From contig DASXFZ010000010.1 in assembly GCA_036489315.1 (NCBI GenBank), positions 62,001-126,000 on the forward strand: a stretch of 64,000 nucleotides of DNA. The letters run 5' to 3'. The DNA is from Candidatus Cybelea sp. (lineage in GTDB: Bacteria; Vulcanimicrobiota; Vulcanimicrobiia; Vulcanimicrobiales; Vulcanimicrobiaceae). Both the position numbers and the translations under genes were made by a program. Positions 41,057-49,773 of the stretch are shown in pieces. Position 1 is the first letter of the stretch. Each line of letters starts with the position of its first letter. The notes below the pieces were generated by a model. The model was not told the origin of the DNA. It saw nothing but the letters and a program-made list of their open reading frames with translations, and ran no database searches.

Positions 41057-42415
41057 GTGCTTGCCCCAGCTACCGTTGCAATCGTCGGCCGTCCGAACGT
41101 CGGAAAGAGCGCGCTCTTCAACCGGCTCATCGGCCGCCGCTTGGCGATCGTCGAGGACACTCCCGGCGTGACGCGCGACCGGCTCTACGCGCTGTGCGAT
41201 TGGCGGGCACGCGTCTTCAGCTTGGTCGATACGGCCGGCATCGATCCAGGTGCCGACGTCGCGCACGGGGCCGAACTCGCCGATGCGACTCGCCGTCAAG
41301 CCGAGGCGGCGGCCGAGGAGGCCGACGTCGTGCTGATGGTCGTCGACGCGCAGACCGGGCTCCATCCGCTCGACGAGGACGTCGCGGCGATCCTGCGCCG
41401 CAAGCGCCGTCCGCTCGTCCTCGTTGCCAATAAAGCCGAGTCCGACAACGCTTCGGCTTCGGTTTATGCAGAGTTCTCGCGGCTGGGCTTCGGCGAACCG
41501 GTCGCTGTCTCGGCGATTCACGGAGAGGGCACGGGCGACTTGCTCGACCGGATCGTCGAGCTCTTACCCGAACAGCCAGCCTCGCCGTCGTACGACGGCG
41601 AACTCGCGCTTGCGGTAATCGGGCGGCCGAACGTCGGGAAGAGTTCGCTCGTCAATGCGCTGCTCGGCGAGGAGCGCACGCTGGTCTCGCAGACTCCGGG
41701 AACGACGCGCGATGCGATCGATACGCGGTTCTTTTGGCACGAACGGCCCTTTCGGCTCGTCGATACCGCCGGCGTGCACCGCAAACCGAAGGCACACGGT
41801 GCGATCGAATACTATGCGGCGCTGCGTTCGCTCAACGCGATCGCGCGCTGCGACATCGCGCTGCTGGTCTTCGATGCGATGGTCGGCATCCAGGCGCAGG
41901 AGCGGCGCTTGGCCGGCATCGCGATCGAGGAGCGCAAAGGTCTGATCGTCGTCGGTAACAAGTGGGATCTCGTGCGCGAGCAGAGCGGCGACTACAGCCG
42001 CAGCGATTTGACCGGCGCCGTCCACGAAGCGCTGCCGTTTGCAGCCTTCGCACCCGTAACGTTTCTCTCGGCGAAGACCCAGCGCCGCCTGGGCTCCCTG
42101 ATGCCGGTCGTCGACAAGGTCGCCGCGAATCTCGACCGCCGCGTGCCGACGCCGCAGCTCAACGCGTTGATCCGCGACGCGGTGCTCGCCCATCCTCCCG
42201 CGATCTCCTCGGGAAAGGCGCTGCGCATCTACTACGCGTCGCAGCCGGGGACGCATCCGCCGCTCTTCCTCTTTCACTGCAACGATCCCGACTTGGTGCA
42301 GACGCACTACAAGCGTTTTCTCGAAAACACTTTGCGCTCGAACTTCGATTTCGAAGGCGTTCCGCTGACGCTGGAGTTCCGGGCTCGGCGCGAGCGCGCC
42401 GAGATCCCCGCATGA
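41057..42415 (+). CDS. der: Ribosome-assembly GTPase Der (EngA)
   Basis: A 452-residue protein with two tandem G domains: GRPNVGKSALFNRL and DTAG, NKAESD in the first; GRPNVGKSSLVNALLGEE, DTAGVHRKPK and NKWDLV in the second; then a KH-like C-terminal domain (YYASQPGTHPPLFLFHCNDP). It acts in 50S subunit maturation. Start GTG 41057 with AAAGGA upstream. The TGA overlaps the plsY ATG. Confidence 0.95.
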   Translation: MLAPATVAIVGRPNVGKSALFNRLIGRRLAIVEDTPGVTRDRLYALCDWRARVFSLVDTAGIDPGADVAHGAELADATRRQAEAAAEEADVVLMVVDAQTGLHPLDEDVAAILRRKRRPLVLVANKAESDNASASVYAEFSRLGFGEPVAVSAIHGEGTGDLLDRIVELLPEQPASPSYDGELALAVIGRPNVGKSSLVNALLGEERTLVSQTPGTTRDAIDTRFFWHERPFRLVDTAGVHRKPKAHGAIEYYAALRSLNAIARCDIALLVFDAMVGIQAQERRLAGIAIEERKGLIVVGNKWDLVREQSGDYSRSDLTGAVHEALPFAAFAPVTFLSAKTQRRLGSLMPVVDKVAANLDRRVPTPQLNALIRDAVLAHPPAISSGKALRIYYASQPGTHPPLFLFHCNDPDLVQTHYKRFLENTLRSNFDFEGVPLTLEFRARRERAEIPA

Positions 42416-43095
42416 GCGATATCGGCCTCTCGGATTCGGCCGCCTACGGGCTGCTGGCGATCCTGATCGCGGTTGCGATCGCGACGTTTATCGGTGCTTT
42501 TTTGATCGGCTCGATTCCGTTCGGCTACTTGATCGGGAAGGCGTATTTCCGGACCGACATCCGCGCGCAGGGCTCCGGCAACATCGGCGCGATGAACGCG
42601 TTGCGCACCCTCGGGACGGGCGGCGCCGTTGCCGTGCTGCTCCTCGACGCACTCAAAGGATTCGCTCCGACGCTGTTTGCGCTCTGGCTCTTCCGCGGGC
42701 ACTTGGATTTCGACCCGCTGCCCCCCGGGCAGGAGATTCTTGCCTCACTCGTCGCGGCCGGAGCGGTCTTAGGGCACTGCTACTCTCCCTGGCTGCGCTT
42801 TCGGGGAGGTAAGGGGGTGGCGACCTCCTTTGGTGCGATCTTCGCGCTCTCGTGGCCGGCCGGGCTCGTCGCGGTCGGCGGCTGGCTCGCCGGTGCGGCG
42901 ATCACGCGTTACTCATCGGTCGGTTCGATGCTGGGCAGCATCCTGGCGCCCTTTGCGCTGTGGTTCTTCAGCCGCTCCCTTCCGGAGACGGCCTACGGCG
43001 TCTTCGCCGCGCTTCTCATCCTTTGGAAGCATCGGGAAAACATCGAACGCTTGCGTGCGGGAAAGGAAGGCGCGATTCGGTTTTCCAAGCCCTAG
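42412..43095 (+). CDS. plsY: Glycerol-3-phosphate acyltransferase PlsY
   Basis: A 227-residue membrane enzyme using acyl-phosphate to acylate glycerol-3-phosphate. The three PlsY motifs are present: GSIPFGYLIGK, GSGNIGAMNALRTLG and RFRGGKGVATSFG. ATG at 42412 overlaps the der stop (ATGA). An N-terminal stretch of about 20 residues precedes the first helix. Followed after 3 nt by efp. Confidence 0.94.
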   Translation: MSDIGLSDSAAYGLLAILIAVAIATFIGAFLIGSIPFGYLIGKAYFRTDIRAQGSGNIGAMNALRTLGTGGAVAVLLLDALKGFAPTLFALWLFRGHLDFDPLPPGQEILASLVAAGAVLGHCYSPWLRFRGGKGVATSFGAIFALSWPAGLVAVGGWLAGAAITRYSSVGSMLGSILAPFALWFFSRSLPETAYGVFAALLILWKHRENIERLRAGKEGAIRFSKP

Positions 43096-43098
43096 GCA

Positions 43099-43659
43099 AT
43101 GATTTCGTCAAACGATCTTCGCAACGGCGTCACGATCAGCGTGGACGGCCAGCTGTGGACCGTCATCGAGTTCCTCCACGTCAAGCCCGGCAAGGGCTCC
43201 GCTTTCGTTCGGACCCGCTTGAAGAACGTTAAAACCGGCACGACGCTGGAACGTACCTTTCGCGCGGGCGAAAAGCTCGAACGCGCCGTCGTCGACAACC
43301 GGCAGATGCAGATGCTCTACAACGATGCCGACGGCTATCACTTCATGGATCAAGAGAATTTCGAGAACGTCACGCTGCAGCGCGACCTGATCGGCGACCC
43401 GGCCGACTTTTTGAAGGACGGCATGGTCGTGGACATGCAGTTTCACGAATCATCCCCAATCGGCGTCGACCTTCCGGCGCACGTCGAGTTGAAGATCGTC
43501 GAAACCGACCCGGGCTTCAAGGGCGATACCGCGCAGAACGCTACCAAGCCCGCCAAGCTGGAAACCGGCGCGACGGTCAACGTCCCACTCTTCGTCGAGG
43601 CCGGAGACGTCATTCGCATCGACACGCGCGACCGTCGCTACATCGGCCGCTCGAGCTAG
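43099..43659 (+). CDS. efp: Elongation factor P
   Basis: A 186-residue translation factor that relieves stalling at polyproline. Three beta-barrel domains; the loop VKPGKGSAF carries the Lys that may be modified, at the position used by Lys-type EF-P. No epmA/epmB is in the window. The polyproline run in the stalk protein at 62670 is a plausible client. Starts 3 nt after plsY. Confidence 0.96.
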   Translation: MISSNDLRNGVTISVDGQLWTVIEFLHVKPGKGSAFVRTRLKNVKTGTTLERTFRAGEKLERAVVDNRQMQMLYNDADGYHFMDQENFENVTLQRDLIGDPADFLKDGMVVDMQFHESSPIGVDLPAHVELKIVETDPGFKGDTAQNATKPAKLETGATVNVPLFVEAGDVIRIDTRDRRYIGRSS

Positions 43660-43728
43660 CGGCCCGACGACCTGCGCTTTTCCCTCGAGCTCTTCGGTGC
43701 GGCGTTCTTAGCCAGCACGTTCGGCTCG

Positions 43729-44442
43729 ATGGTTGGCCTGGGCGGAGGGTTCGTCCTCGTTCCGATCCTCCGTCTCTTTTTGGGGTTCGCGCCGGCCGAC
43801 GCCGCCGGCACCTCGCTCGTGCTCATCGTCGCCAATAGCGCCAGCGGCGCCTTTACGTATCTGCTGCAGCGGAGGGTTCACCTCAAGATCGGATGGCTGA
43901 TCGCCGCCGGCGGTTTACCGGGCAGCATCCTGGGCGCGATCGCGTCGGTTCATATCTCGGCGCGCCTCTTCGATACGATTCTCGCAATCCTGCTCGTCGG
44001 CGTCGCGATCGATATGTTCTGGAACGCGGAGCGGAGAATTGCGGGACGTCCCGAGCACCATCGCGTCTCCGCGATCAAAGGCATGTCCTACCGCGCCGCC
44101 CTCGGCTTGGGATTCGTCGTCGGCATCTTTTCCAGCCTCTTCGGGCTCGGCGGCGGCATCGTTTTGGTGCCGACGTTTCTCTATTTCTCCGAGTTACCCG
44201 CGCACGCGATTAGCGCGACCTCGCACTTTGCGATCCTGCTCACGTCACCCGTCGGCCTGGTGGTCCATATCGCTCAGCACGACATCGTCGGGCGCGACGT
44301 CATTCCGCTGGTTGCGGGCGGACTGCTGGGCGGGCCGGTAGGAGCGCGTCTCTCGCTGCGCCTGAAATCGCCGCAGCTGCTGATCGTCGTCGCCGTCGCG
44401 CTGGTTACGGCGGCACTAACGCTGATCTGGCGGCAGCTCTAA
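43729..44442 (+). CDS. TauE/SafE (TSUP)-family permease
   Basis: At least 237 residues and about seven helices. The repeated motif GLGGGFVLVPIL and GLGGGIVLVPTFLYF, one in each half, identifies TSUP. Members export sulfite or organosulfur/organic anions. The start is uncertain: ATG 43729 falls inside the first helix, and the frame upstream (ELFGAAFLASTFGSM) continues the hydrophobic segment back to the efp stop at 43657-43659 with CTG at 43672 the only near-start codon. Confidence 0.85.
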   Translation: MVGLGGGFVLVPILRLFLGFAPADAAGTSLVLIVANSASGAFTYLLQRRVHLKIGWLIAAGGLPGSILGAIASVHISARLFDTILAILLVGVAIDMFWNAERRIAGRPEHHRVSAIKGMSYRAALGLGFVVGIFSSLFGLGGGIVLVPTFLYFSELPAHAISATSHFAILLTSPVGLVVHIAQHDIVGRDVIPLVAGGLLGGPVGARLSLRLKSPQLLIVVAVALVTAALTLIWRQL

Positions 44443-44446
44443 CGAG

Positions 44447-45871
44447 CTAGCGCGGTGAGGTCATCTCCTTGGGAACGACGATCCGGTCGTACTCTTCTTC
44501 GGTAACGTGCCCGAGCGAAAGCGCCGCCTTCTTCAGCGTCGTCTTTTCGTGGTGCGCCTTCTTCGCGATCTCGGCGGCGCGATCGTAGCCAATTTGCGGC
44601 GAAAGCGCGGTGACGACCATCAGCGATTCGTCGAGATACTTCTTGATCTGCTCTTCGTTGGCTTGCAGTCCTTCGACGGCGTGTTCGCGGAACATCGTAC
44701 AGGCGTCGCGCAGCAGCGTCGTCGAGTGCAGGAAGTTGTAGATCATCACCGGGTTGAAGACGTTGAGTTCGAAGTTCCCCTGCGAGGCGCCGAAGCTCAC
44801 CGCGAGATCGTTGCCGTACACTTGCACGCAGACCATCGTCATCGCTTCGGACTGCGTGGGGTTCACTTTGCCCGGCATGATCGAGCTGCCGGGTTCGTTC
44901 TCCGGCAGGATCAGTTCGCCAATTCCGGCGCGCGGCCCGGAGGAGAGCCAGCGAATGTCGTTGGCGATCTTCATCAGCGCGGCGGCCAACATCTTCAGCG
45001 CGCCGGAGGCGAAAACGAAGTCGTCGTGCGAGGCCAGCGCCGTGAACTTATTTGGGTGCGAGCGGAACGGGAGTCCGGTCAGCTCGGCGATCTTCGCCGC
45101 CACGCGCTCGCCGAACTCGGGATGCGCGTTAAGGCCGGTGCCGACGGCCGTACCGCCGATCCCGAGATCGTAGAGCGGATCGAGCGCCTCTTTGCAGGCG
45201 CGGATCGCCCGGTCGAGCTGCGTGACGTAGCCGGAGAATTCTTGGCCCAGCGTTACCGGCGTAGCGTCCTGCAGGTGCGTGCGCCCGACCTTGACGATCT
45301 GCGACCACTCGCGAGCCTTGGCGTGCAGCGCGTCGCGCAGGGCCTGCACCGCGGGCAGCATCTGCGACATTCCCTGCGCCCCGGCCACGTGCATCGCGGT
45401 GGGGAACGTGTCGTTCGACGACTGCGACATGTTGACGTGATCGTTCGGGTGCACGGGCTTCTTCGATCCCATCTCGCCGCCCGCGAGCTCGATCGCGCGA
45501 TTCGAGATCACCTCGTTGACGTTCATGTTGGTCTGCGTTCCGGAGCCGGTCTGCCAGACGCGCAGCGGAAAGTGCGCGTCGAGTTTTCCCGCGATCACCT
45601 CGTCGGATGCTGCCGCGATCAACCTCGTTCGCTCGTCGTCGAGCTTGCCGAGAGCGTGGTTCACGAGTGCTGCCGATTTTTTCAGCAGCGCCATCGCGCG
45701 AACGACTTCTCGCGGCATGACGTCGCGCGGCCACGAGGCCTCCCCAATGTCGAAATGCACGAGCGAGCGCGCGGATTGCGCGCCGTAATACTTGTCGGCG
45801 GGAACGGCGATCGTTCCCATGGAGTCGCTTTCGATGCGGCTGGCCTCTCCGTTTGCGATTTTTGTCGTCAT
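44447..45871 (-). CDS. fumC: Fumarate hydratase class II
   Basis: A 474-residue enzyme of the TCA cycle, fumarate to malate. Family motifs: [60 protein letters not shown] and the signature [13 protein letters not shown]. The frame continues to 46009 but the MTTKIAN start at 45871 matches the expected N-terminus ([17 protein letters not shown]). Confidence 0.96.
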   Translation of the reverse strand: MTTKIANGEASRIESDSMGTIAVPADKYYGAQSARSLVHFDIGEASWPRDVMPREVVRAMALLKKSAALVNHALGKLDDERTRLIAAASDEVIAGKLDAHFPLRVWQTGSGTQTNMNVNEVISNRAIELAGGEMGSKKPVHPNDHVNMSQSSNDTFPTAMHVAGAQGMSQMLPAVQALRDALHAKAREWSQIVKVGRTHLQDATPVTLGQEFSGYVTQLDRAIRACKEALDPLYDLGIGGTAVGTGLNAHPEFGERVAAKIAELTGLPFRSHPNKFTALASHDDFVFASGALKMLAAALMKIANDIRWLSSGPRAGIGELILPENEPGSSIMPGKVNPTQSEAMTMVCVQVYGNDLAVSFGASQGNFELNVFNPVMIYNFLHSTTLLRDACTMFREHAVEGLQANEEQIKKYLDESLMVVTALSPQIGYDRAAEIAKKAHHEKTTLKKAALSLGHVTEEEYDRIVVPKEMTSPR

Positions 45872-45891
45872 GGCAACGGAAACTTTCGGCG

Positions 45892-46443
45892 TCAGCCGCG
45901 GCCTTTCCGTGCGGCTTTGCGCAGTTCGAGCGTCGTTCCCGCCTCTTTCATCTCGACGATTTCGTAGATCGTCAGCGGGTAGCGCGGATCGAAGCGACGT
46001 TTGTTGCACCTCCCGCAGCTCGACGGCTTGCTCGGGTGGCTCCGGCGCAGCGCCTCAAAGCCGCAAACCTCGCAGCGCAGGACGTAGCGCTTGCCGGATT
46101 CTCGCAGCGGACGGACGTTGCCCAGGTCGTGGTAGATCGAGGACAGGCCGCATTCGCGCAGTTTGCGCTTGAAACGCGCGCCGTGCCCCGTCTCCTTGAA
46201 CTTTGCGAAGCACCAGGCGTGCACCATCTCGTGCAGCAGCGTCTCCTCCAGCGCTTCGGGCTTGTTGCGGAAGTGTTTGGGCGAAAGCTCGATGAACAGC
46301 GGGGGCGCCGTGTAGCTGATGCGCCCGGCGGAGTTTGAGAAGCGTTCGTTGTAGCGGATCCGGCAGTCCGGGACTTCGCCATTGAAGTACCGATAGTTCA
46401 AGCGCGCAAAGGTGAGCTGCAGGTCGGCTTCGGAGGGGAGCAC
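45892..46443 (-). CDS. SprT-like zinc metalloprotease-family protein
   Basis: A 183-residue protein. It has HEMVHAW (HExxH) with [15 protein letters not shown] downstream, and a zinc ribbon [11 protein letters not shown] ... [11 protein letters not shown]. SprT/Spartan proteins cleave DNA-protein crosslinks; the bacterial members are less studied. Start at GTG 46443 ([12 protein letters not shown]) because residues further upstream in the frame look random and overlap the divergent TPR gene. Confidence 0.8.
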   Translation of the reverse strand: MLPSEADLQLTFARLNYRYFNGEVPDCRIRYNERFSNSAGRISYTAPPLFIELSPKHFRNKPEALEETLLHEMVHAWCFAKFKETGHGARFKRKLRECGLSSIYHDLGNVRPLRESGKRYVLRCEVCGFEALRRSHPSKPSSCGRCNKRRFDPRYPLTIYEIVEMKEAGTTLELRKAARKGRG

Positions 46444-46479
46444 GCAAGAGTTTTTCGCGATGCGTCCAACCGACTCTTC

Positions 46480-46902
46480 GTGCAGCCCAGTGCGCCCCGT
46501 GGACTTCCCCCTCGGATGTACGTGCCGATCGTCGTCGGAATCGCTGCAATCTTTCTCTGCCTCATGGCATACCTCGTCGCCGATGGATTCGGTGTCTCCG
46601 GGTCGGTCTTCGGCAAGGCCGTCAAATCGCAGAGCGCGGGACAGATGCAGCCGCAGGGCTCGCAGAACGCCGTCGAAGGCGGGCCGCCGGCACCGGTCGT
46701 CGCGCAGCTGCGCACCCTGCGCGCCCGCATCGCCGCGCATCCCAACGACGACGTTGCGCTCACCCAGCTCGCCGACATGTACCTGGCCTCGAACCACTTC
46801 GAGCAGGCGATTCCCTTTTACGAGCGCGCGCTGCGCGCTAACCCGCACAACGTCGCCGCTCAGACGGGCCTCGAACAGGCACGTGACGCACTGCGCCAAT
46901 GA
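46480..46902 (+). CDS. Membrane-anchored TPR protein
   Basis: A 140-residue protein: one membrane helix (YVPIVVGIAAIFLCLMAYLV), a Gln/Pro/Gly linker, and tetratricopeptide units (VAQLRTLRARIAAHPNDDVALTQLADMYLAS, FEQAIPFYERALRANPHNVAAQTGLEQARDAL). It resembles CcmH/CycH-type TPR segments. Start GTG 46480; ATG 46516 is an alternative. The TGA overlaps the ATG of the M55 peptidase. Confidence 0.7.
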   Translation: MQPSAPRGLPPRMYVPIVVGIAAIFLCLMAYLVADGFGVSGSVFGKAVKSQSAGQMQPQGSQNAVEGGPPAPVVAQLRTLRARIAAHPNDDVALTQLADMYLASNHFEQAIPFYERALRANPHNVAAQTGLEQARDALRQ

Positions 46903-47732
46903 CGATCTATATCTCCTGCGACATGGAAGGCACCGCGGGCGTCAGCTCGTGGCAGCAGTGCGATCCCAGCGATACCCATGAGTACCCGATCTTTCGCCGC
47001 TACATGACGCGCGAGGTGCGCGCCGCAATCGAGGGCGCCCGGGAAGCCGGCGCGCGCAAAATCCGGGTCAACGACTCGCACTGGTCGATGCGCAACCTGC
47101 TGATCGAAGAGCTTCCCGGCGACGACGATCTGCGGATAATCTCGGGCGCGCCCAAGCCGTGGAGTATGATGGAAGGCATCGGGCACGGCGCCGCAGCGGT
47201 CTTCTTCACCGGCTACCACGCGAAGGCCGGTGACGCCGCTACGCTGGCGCACACGACGTCGACGAGTGTCTACTCCGTTAGCGTGAACGGAACGCACTGC
47301 AGCGAGGCGCTGATGAACGCGGCGCTGGCCGGCAGCTACGGCGTCCCGGTCGTGCTGATCACCGGCGATCGCACGATCGTCGAGGAGACCCTTGCGGTGA
47401 TGCCCTGGGCCGTCGGCGTCCCCGTCAAGGACGCCATTGGGTACTCAGCGGTCAACACGCTGACGCCGCCGGCGGCCCAGGCCGCGATTCGCGCCGGCGC
47501 GCGCGAGGCGATCGGCCGCATCGAAAATGCAAAACCGTTCACGTTCGCATCGCCCTTCGAGCTTACGATCGAGACCGCCGAGGTCGAGCACGCCGACTTC
47601 ATCGAGCTGCTCCCGGGCTTCGATCGCATCGGCGGGCGTGCGGTCCGCTTCACCAGCAACGACTATCCGACGATTCAGCGCGCCTTTCTCGCCGCGACGC
47701 GCATCGCAGCGGCCGCCGACGCACCCGCGTGA
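46899..47732 (+). CDS. M55-family D-aminopeptidase (DppA-like), copy 1
   Basis: A 277-residue zinc enzyme. M55 hallmarks: YISCDMEGTAG (Asp and Glu zinc ligands), RVNDSHWSMRNLL, FFTGYHAKAG and NGTHCSEALMNAALAG. DppA releases D-amino acids from peptides, so cell-wall peptide turnover is a plausible role. 4-nt overlaps join it to both neighbours, forming a tight TPR-M55-M55 operon. Confidence 0.88.
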   Translation: MTIYISCDMEGTAGVSSWQQCDPSDTHEYPIFRRYMTREVRAAIEGAREAGARKIRVNDSHWSMRNLLIEELPGDDDLRIISGAPKPWSMMEGIGHGAAAVFFTGYHAKAGDAATLAHTTSTSVYSVSVNGTHCSEALMNAALAGSYGVPVVLITGDRTIVEETLAVMPWAVGVPVKDAIGYSAVNTLTPPAAQAAIRAGAREAIGRIENAKPFTFASPFELTIETAEVEHADFIELLPGFDRIGGRAVRFTSNDYPTIQRAFLAATRIAAAADAPA

Positions 47733-48553
47733 AGCTGTATATTTCGAGCGACATGGAAGGCGTCGCGGGCGTCTGCGCTTGGCAGCAGGTCGACGCGCGC
47801 ACGCCCCATCCCGAATACGAGATTTATCGCCGGCTCTATACGGCCGAGGTTCGCGCCGCGATCGAAGGCGCGCGCGCCGGGGGTGCGGGCGAGCTGCTCG
47901 TCAACGACTCGCACGGCCCGATGCGCAACCTGCTGCTCGACGAGCTGCCCGACGACGTGCGGGTGATCTTCGGCAATCGCAAGCCCTTTTCGATGGTGCA
48001 GGATGCCGGCGCCGGCTTCGACGGCGCGTTTTTCATCGGTTACCACGGAGCCGCCGGCGACGCCGATGCGGTTCTTTGCCATACCTATACGCCTTCGGTG
48101 ATCTACGAGGCCCGACTCAACGGCATGCGCTGCAGCGAAGCCACGATCAATGCCGGGCTTCTCGGCTACTACGGCGTGCCGGTCCTGCTGGTGACCGGGG
48201 ATCGCACGACGGTCGAAGGCGTTCGCGCGCAAATGCCGTGGGTGCGCGGCGTCGTGATTAAGGAATCGATCGGAAACTTTGCCGCCGACTCGATGACGCC
48301 CGCCGCGGCCGTGCGCGCGATCGCCGCTGCGGCCGAATCGGTCGTGCGTGAAAGCGCCGGCGCGCGGGCCTTTCGCTTCGAGCCGCCGATCGCTCTCGAC
48401 GTTACGTTCGTCACGGCGGCACAAGCGCATCTCGTTGCTACGATCCCCGGCTTCGAGCGGACCGGTGCGCGCAGCGTGCGTTTCACCGACGATTTGTTTC
48501 CGGTCGTCTTCAAAGCATTTGTTGCGACCTGGCGCCTCGGGGCGCAAGCGTAA
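47729..48553 (+). CDS. M55-family D-aminopeptidase (DppA-like), copy 2
   Basis: A 274-residue paralogue of the preceding gene: YISSDMEGVAG, LVNDSHGPMRNLLLDELP, FFIGYHGAAG and NGMRCSEATINAGLLGYYGVP. Note RCSE where copy 1 has HCSE; if that His acts in zinc binding, copy 2 may differ in activity. Begins with GTG at 47729 overlapping the copy 1 stop. Divergence is clear along the whole length, so the duplication is not recent. Confidence 0.88.
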   Translation: MKLYISSDMEGVAGVCAWQQVDARTPHPEYEIYRRLYTAEVRAAIEGARAGGAGELLVNDSHGPMRNLLLDELPDDVRVIFGNRKPFSMVQDAGAGFDGAFFIGYHGAAGDADAVLCHTYTPSVIYEARLNGMRCSEATINAGLLGYYGVPVLLVTGDRTTVEGVRAQMPWVRGVVIKESIGNFAADSMTPAAAVRAIAAAAESVVRESAGARAFRFEPPIALDVTFVTAAQAHLVATIPGFERTGARSVRFTDDLFPVVFKAFVATWRLGAQA

Positions 48554-48596
48554 GGCCTCGGCCAGGCGTCAGGCGTCGCTTCCCGAAGGAGCACGC

Positions 48597-49070
48597 ATGA
48601 AGTTCTACAAGCTGACCGCCGCGGTTTCGTTTGCCGCCGTTGCGTTTTTGGTGGCGCCGCGGCCGTGCGTTGCCTCCGCTTCGACCGACGCGATGGCGAC
48701 CGTCACCAAGGCCATCATGGCGTTCAATCGTGGCGATCTCAAAGGCTTCGCCGCGCTCTGCACCTCGCCGGCCTCCGTCATCGACGACTTTCCGCCGCAC
48801 AGCTGGTCGGGAGAGAATGCCTGCAACGACTGGGCCGCCGCGCTGGCGGCGGCGAACAAGAGCAGCGACATTAGCAACGAAACGGTCCTTCTTGGAGCAC
48901 CGTGGCACGTCGACGTCACCGGCGATCGCGCCTACGTCGTCGTGCCCGCGTCGTTGCGCTACAACATGAAGGGCAAACCGGTCAAGGAAACGGGTTCGGT
49001 CTTTACCGTCGTGCTCGCGAAAACGGCGAAGGGCTGGCTCATGTCCGCCTGGTCCTGGGCACAACACTGA
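48597..49070 (+). CDS. Exported SnoaL/NTF2-like protein
   Basis: A 157-residue protein. Signal peptide KLTAAVSFAAVAFLVAPRPCVASA, then a small alpha+beta domain with IMAFNRGDLKGFAALCTSPASVIDDFPPH and a C-terminal sheet (GSVFTVVLAKTAKGWLMSAWSWAQH) that suits the NTF2/SnoaL fold. AGGAG lies about six bases before ATG. No catalytic assignment can be made. Confidence 0.7.
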   Translation: MKFYKLTAAVSFAAVAFLVAPRPCVASASTDAMATVTKAIMAFNRGDLKGFAALCTSPASVIDDFPPHSWSGENACNDWAAALAAANKSSDISNETVLLGAPWHVDVTGDRAYVVVPASLRYNMKGKPVKETGSVFTVVLAKTAKGWLMSAWSWAQH

Positions 49071-49117
49071 CGCAAGGCACCCGCGAACCATTCAGCTCGG
49101 CAACCGCTTCGAGCTAA

Positions 49118-49657
49118 TCAAGGGTTGAGCAGCGCGACCTCGGCCCGGCTCATCGATACGAGTTTTGAAACGGTTGCCGAAGATGTATCGAAGCCTGCCA
49201 GCGTCGCCCCAACGACGAGGTTTCCCGATAACGCACCGAGCCCGATGTGGGTCTCCCCCTTCATCGTGACGATTCCCCCAAACGTCCGCCGCCCGAGGTT
49301 CGGCACCTTGATTGACTTGAAGCCTGGAACCTCCTCGCTCTTCTTTAGCGCCACAGCGTAGGCCGAGGCCGCGTCGGCCGCGCTCCCGTAACGATCGACG
49401 CTGATCGTCACTCGCTTCGATCCGCTGCCGTTCTCGTAGAAAACGCTGCGCGTTGATGTCGAATTACTTTGAGCGGTCGTGCCGGCGCCGGTCTGTGCTA
49501 AGCGCGTGACCGCTGGGAAATACGAACGGACCGCTGTCAGATCCAACACGGAGCTCATTGGAAGCAGCGTCGAATCGATGGGCGGCAGTGACGACGCGCG
49601 GCAGGGAGCGCACAGCGCACACAGTATCGCGATTGTTACAATCGTCGCGCTTTTCAT
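49118..49657 (-). CDS. Small secreted protein of unknown function
   Basis: A 179-residue protein with signal peptide KSATIVTIAILCALCAPCRA. The mature part (FPAVTRLAQTGAGTTAQSNS, VFYENGSGSKRVTISVDRYGSAADAASAYAVALKKSEE, LGRRTFGGIVTMKGETHIGLGAL) has a ferredoxin-like alternation of strands and helices. Not recognised. Start at ATG 49657, where the signal peptide begins; the longer frame to 49756 is unlikely. Confidence 0.65.
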   Translation of the reverse strand: MKSATIVTIAILCALCAPCRASSLPPIDSTLLPMSSVLDLTAVRSYFPAVTRLAQTGAGTTAQSNSTSTRSVFYENGSGSKRVTISVDRYGSAADAASAYAVALKKSEEVPGFKSIKVPNLGRRTFGGIVTMKGETHIGLGALSGNLVVGATLAGFDTSSATVSKLVSMSRAEVALLNP

Positions 49658-49773
49658 GAAGTCTGATTCTTGGAACCGTGGCCCTTTTCCGTTAAGTCTC
49701 GCAGGTCGGTCTCGCAGACCCCGCGGAATCTCGTCACTTACGCGCGCGCCGCCCACAGAATGGCAGCGGCAGC

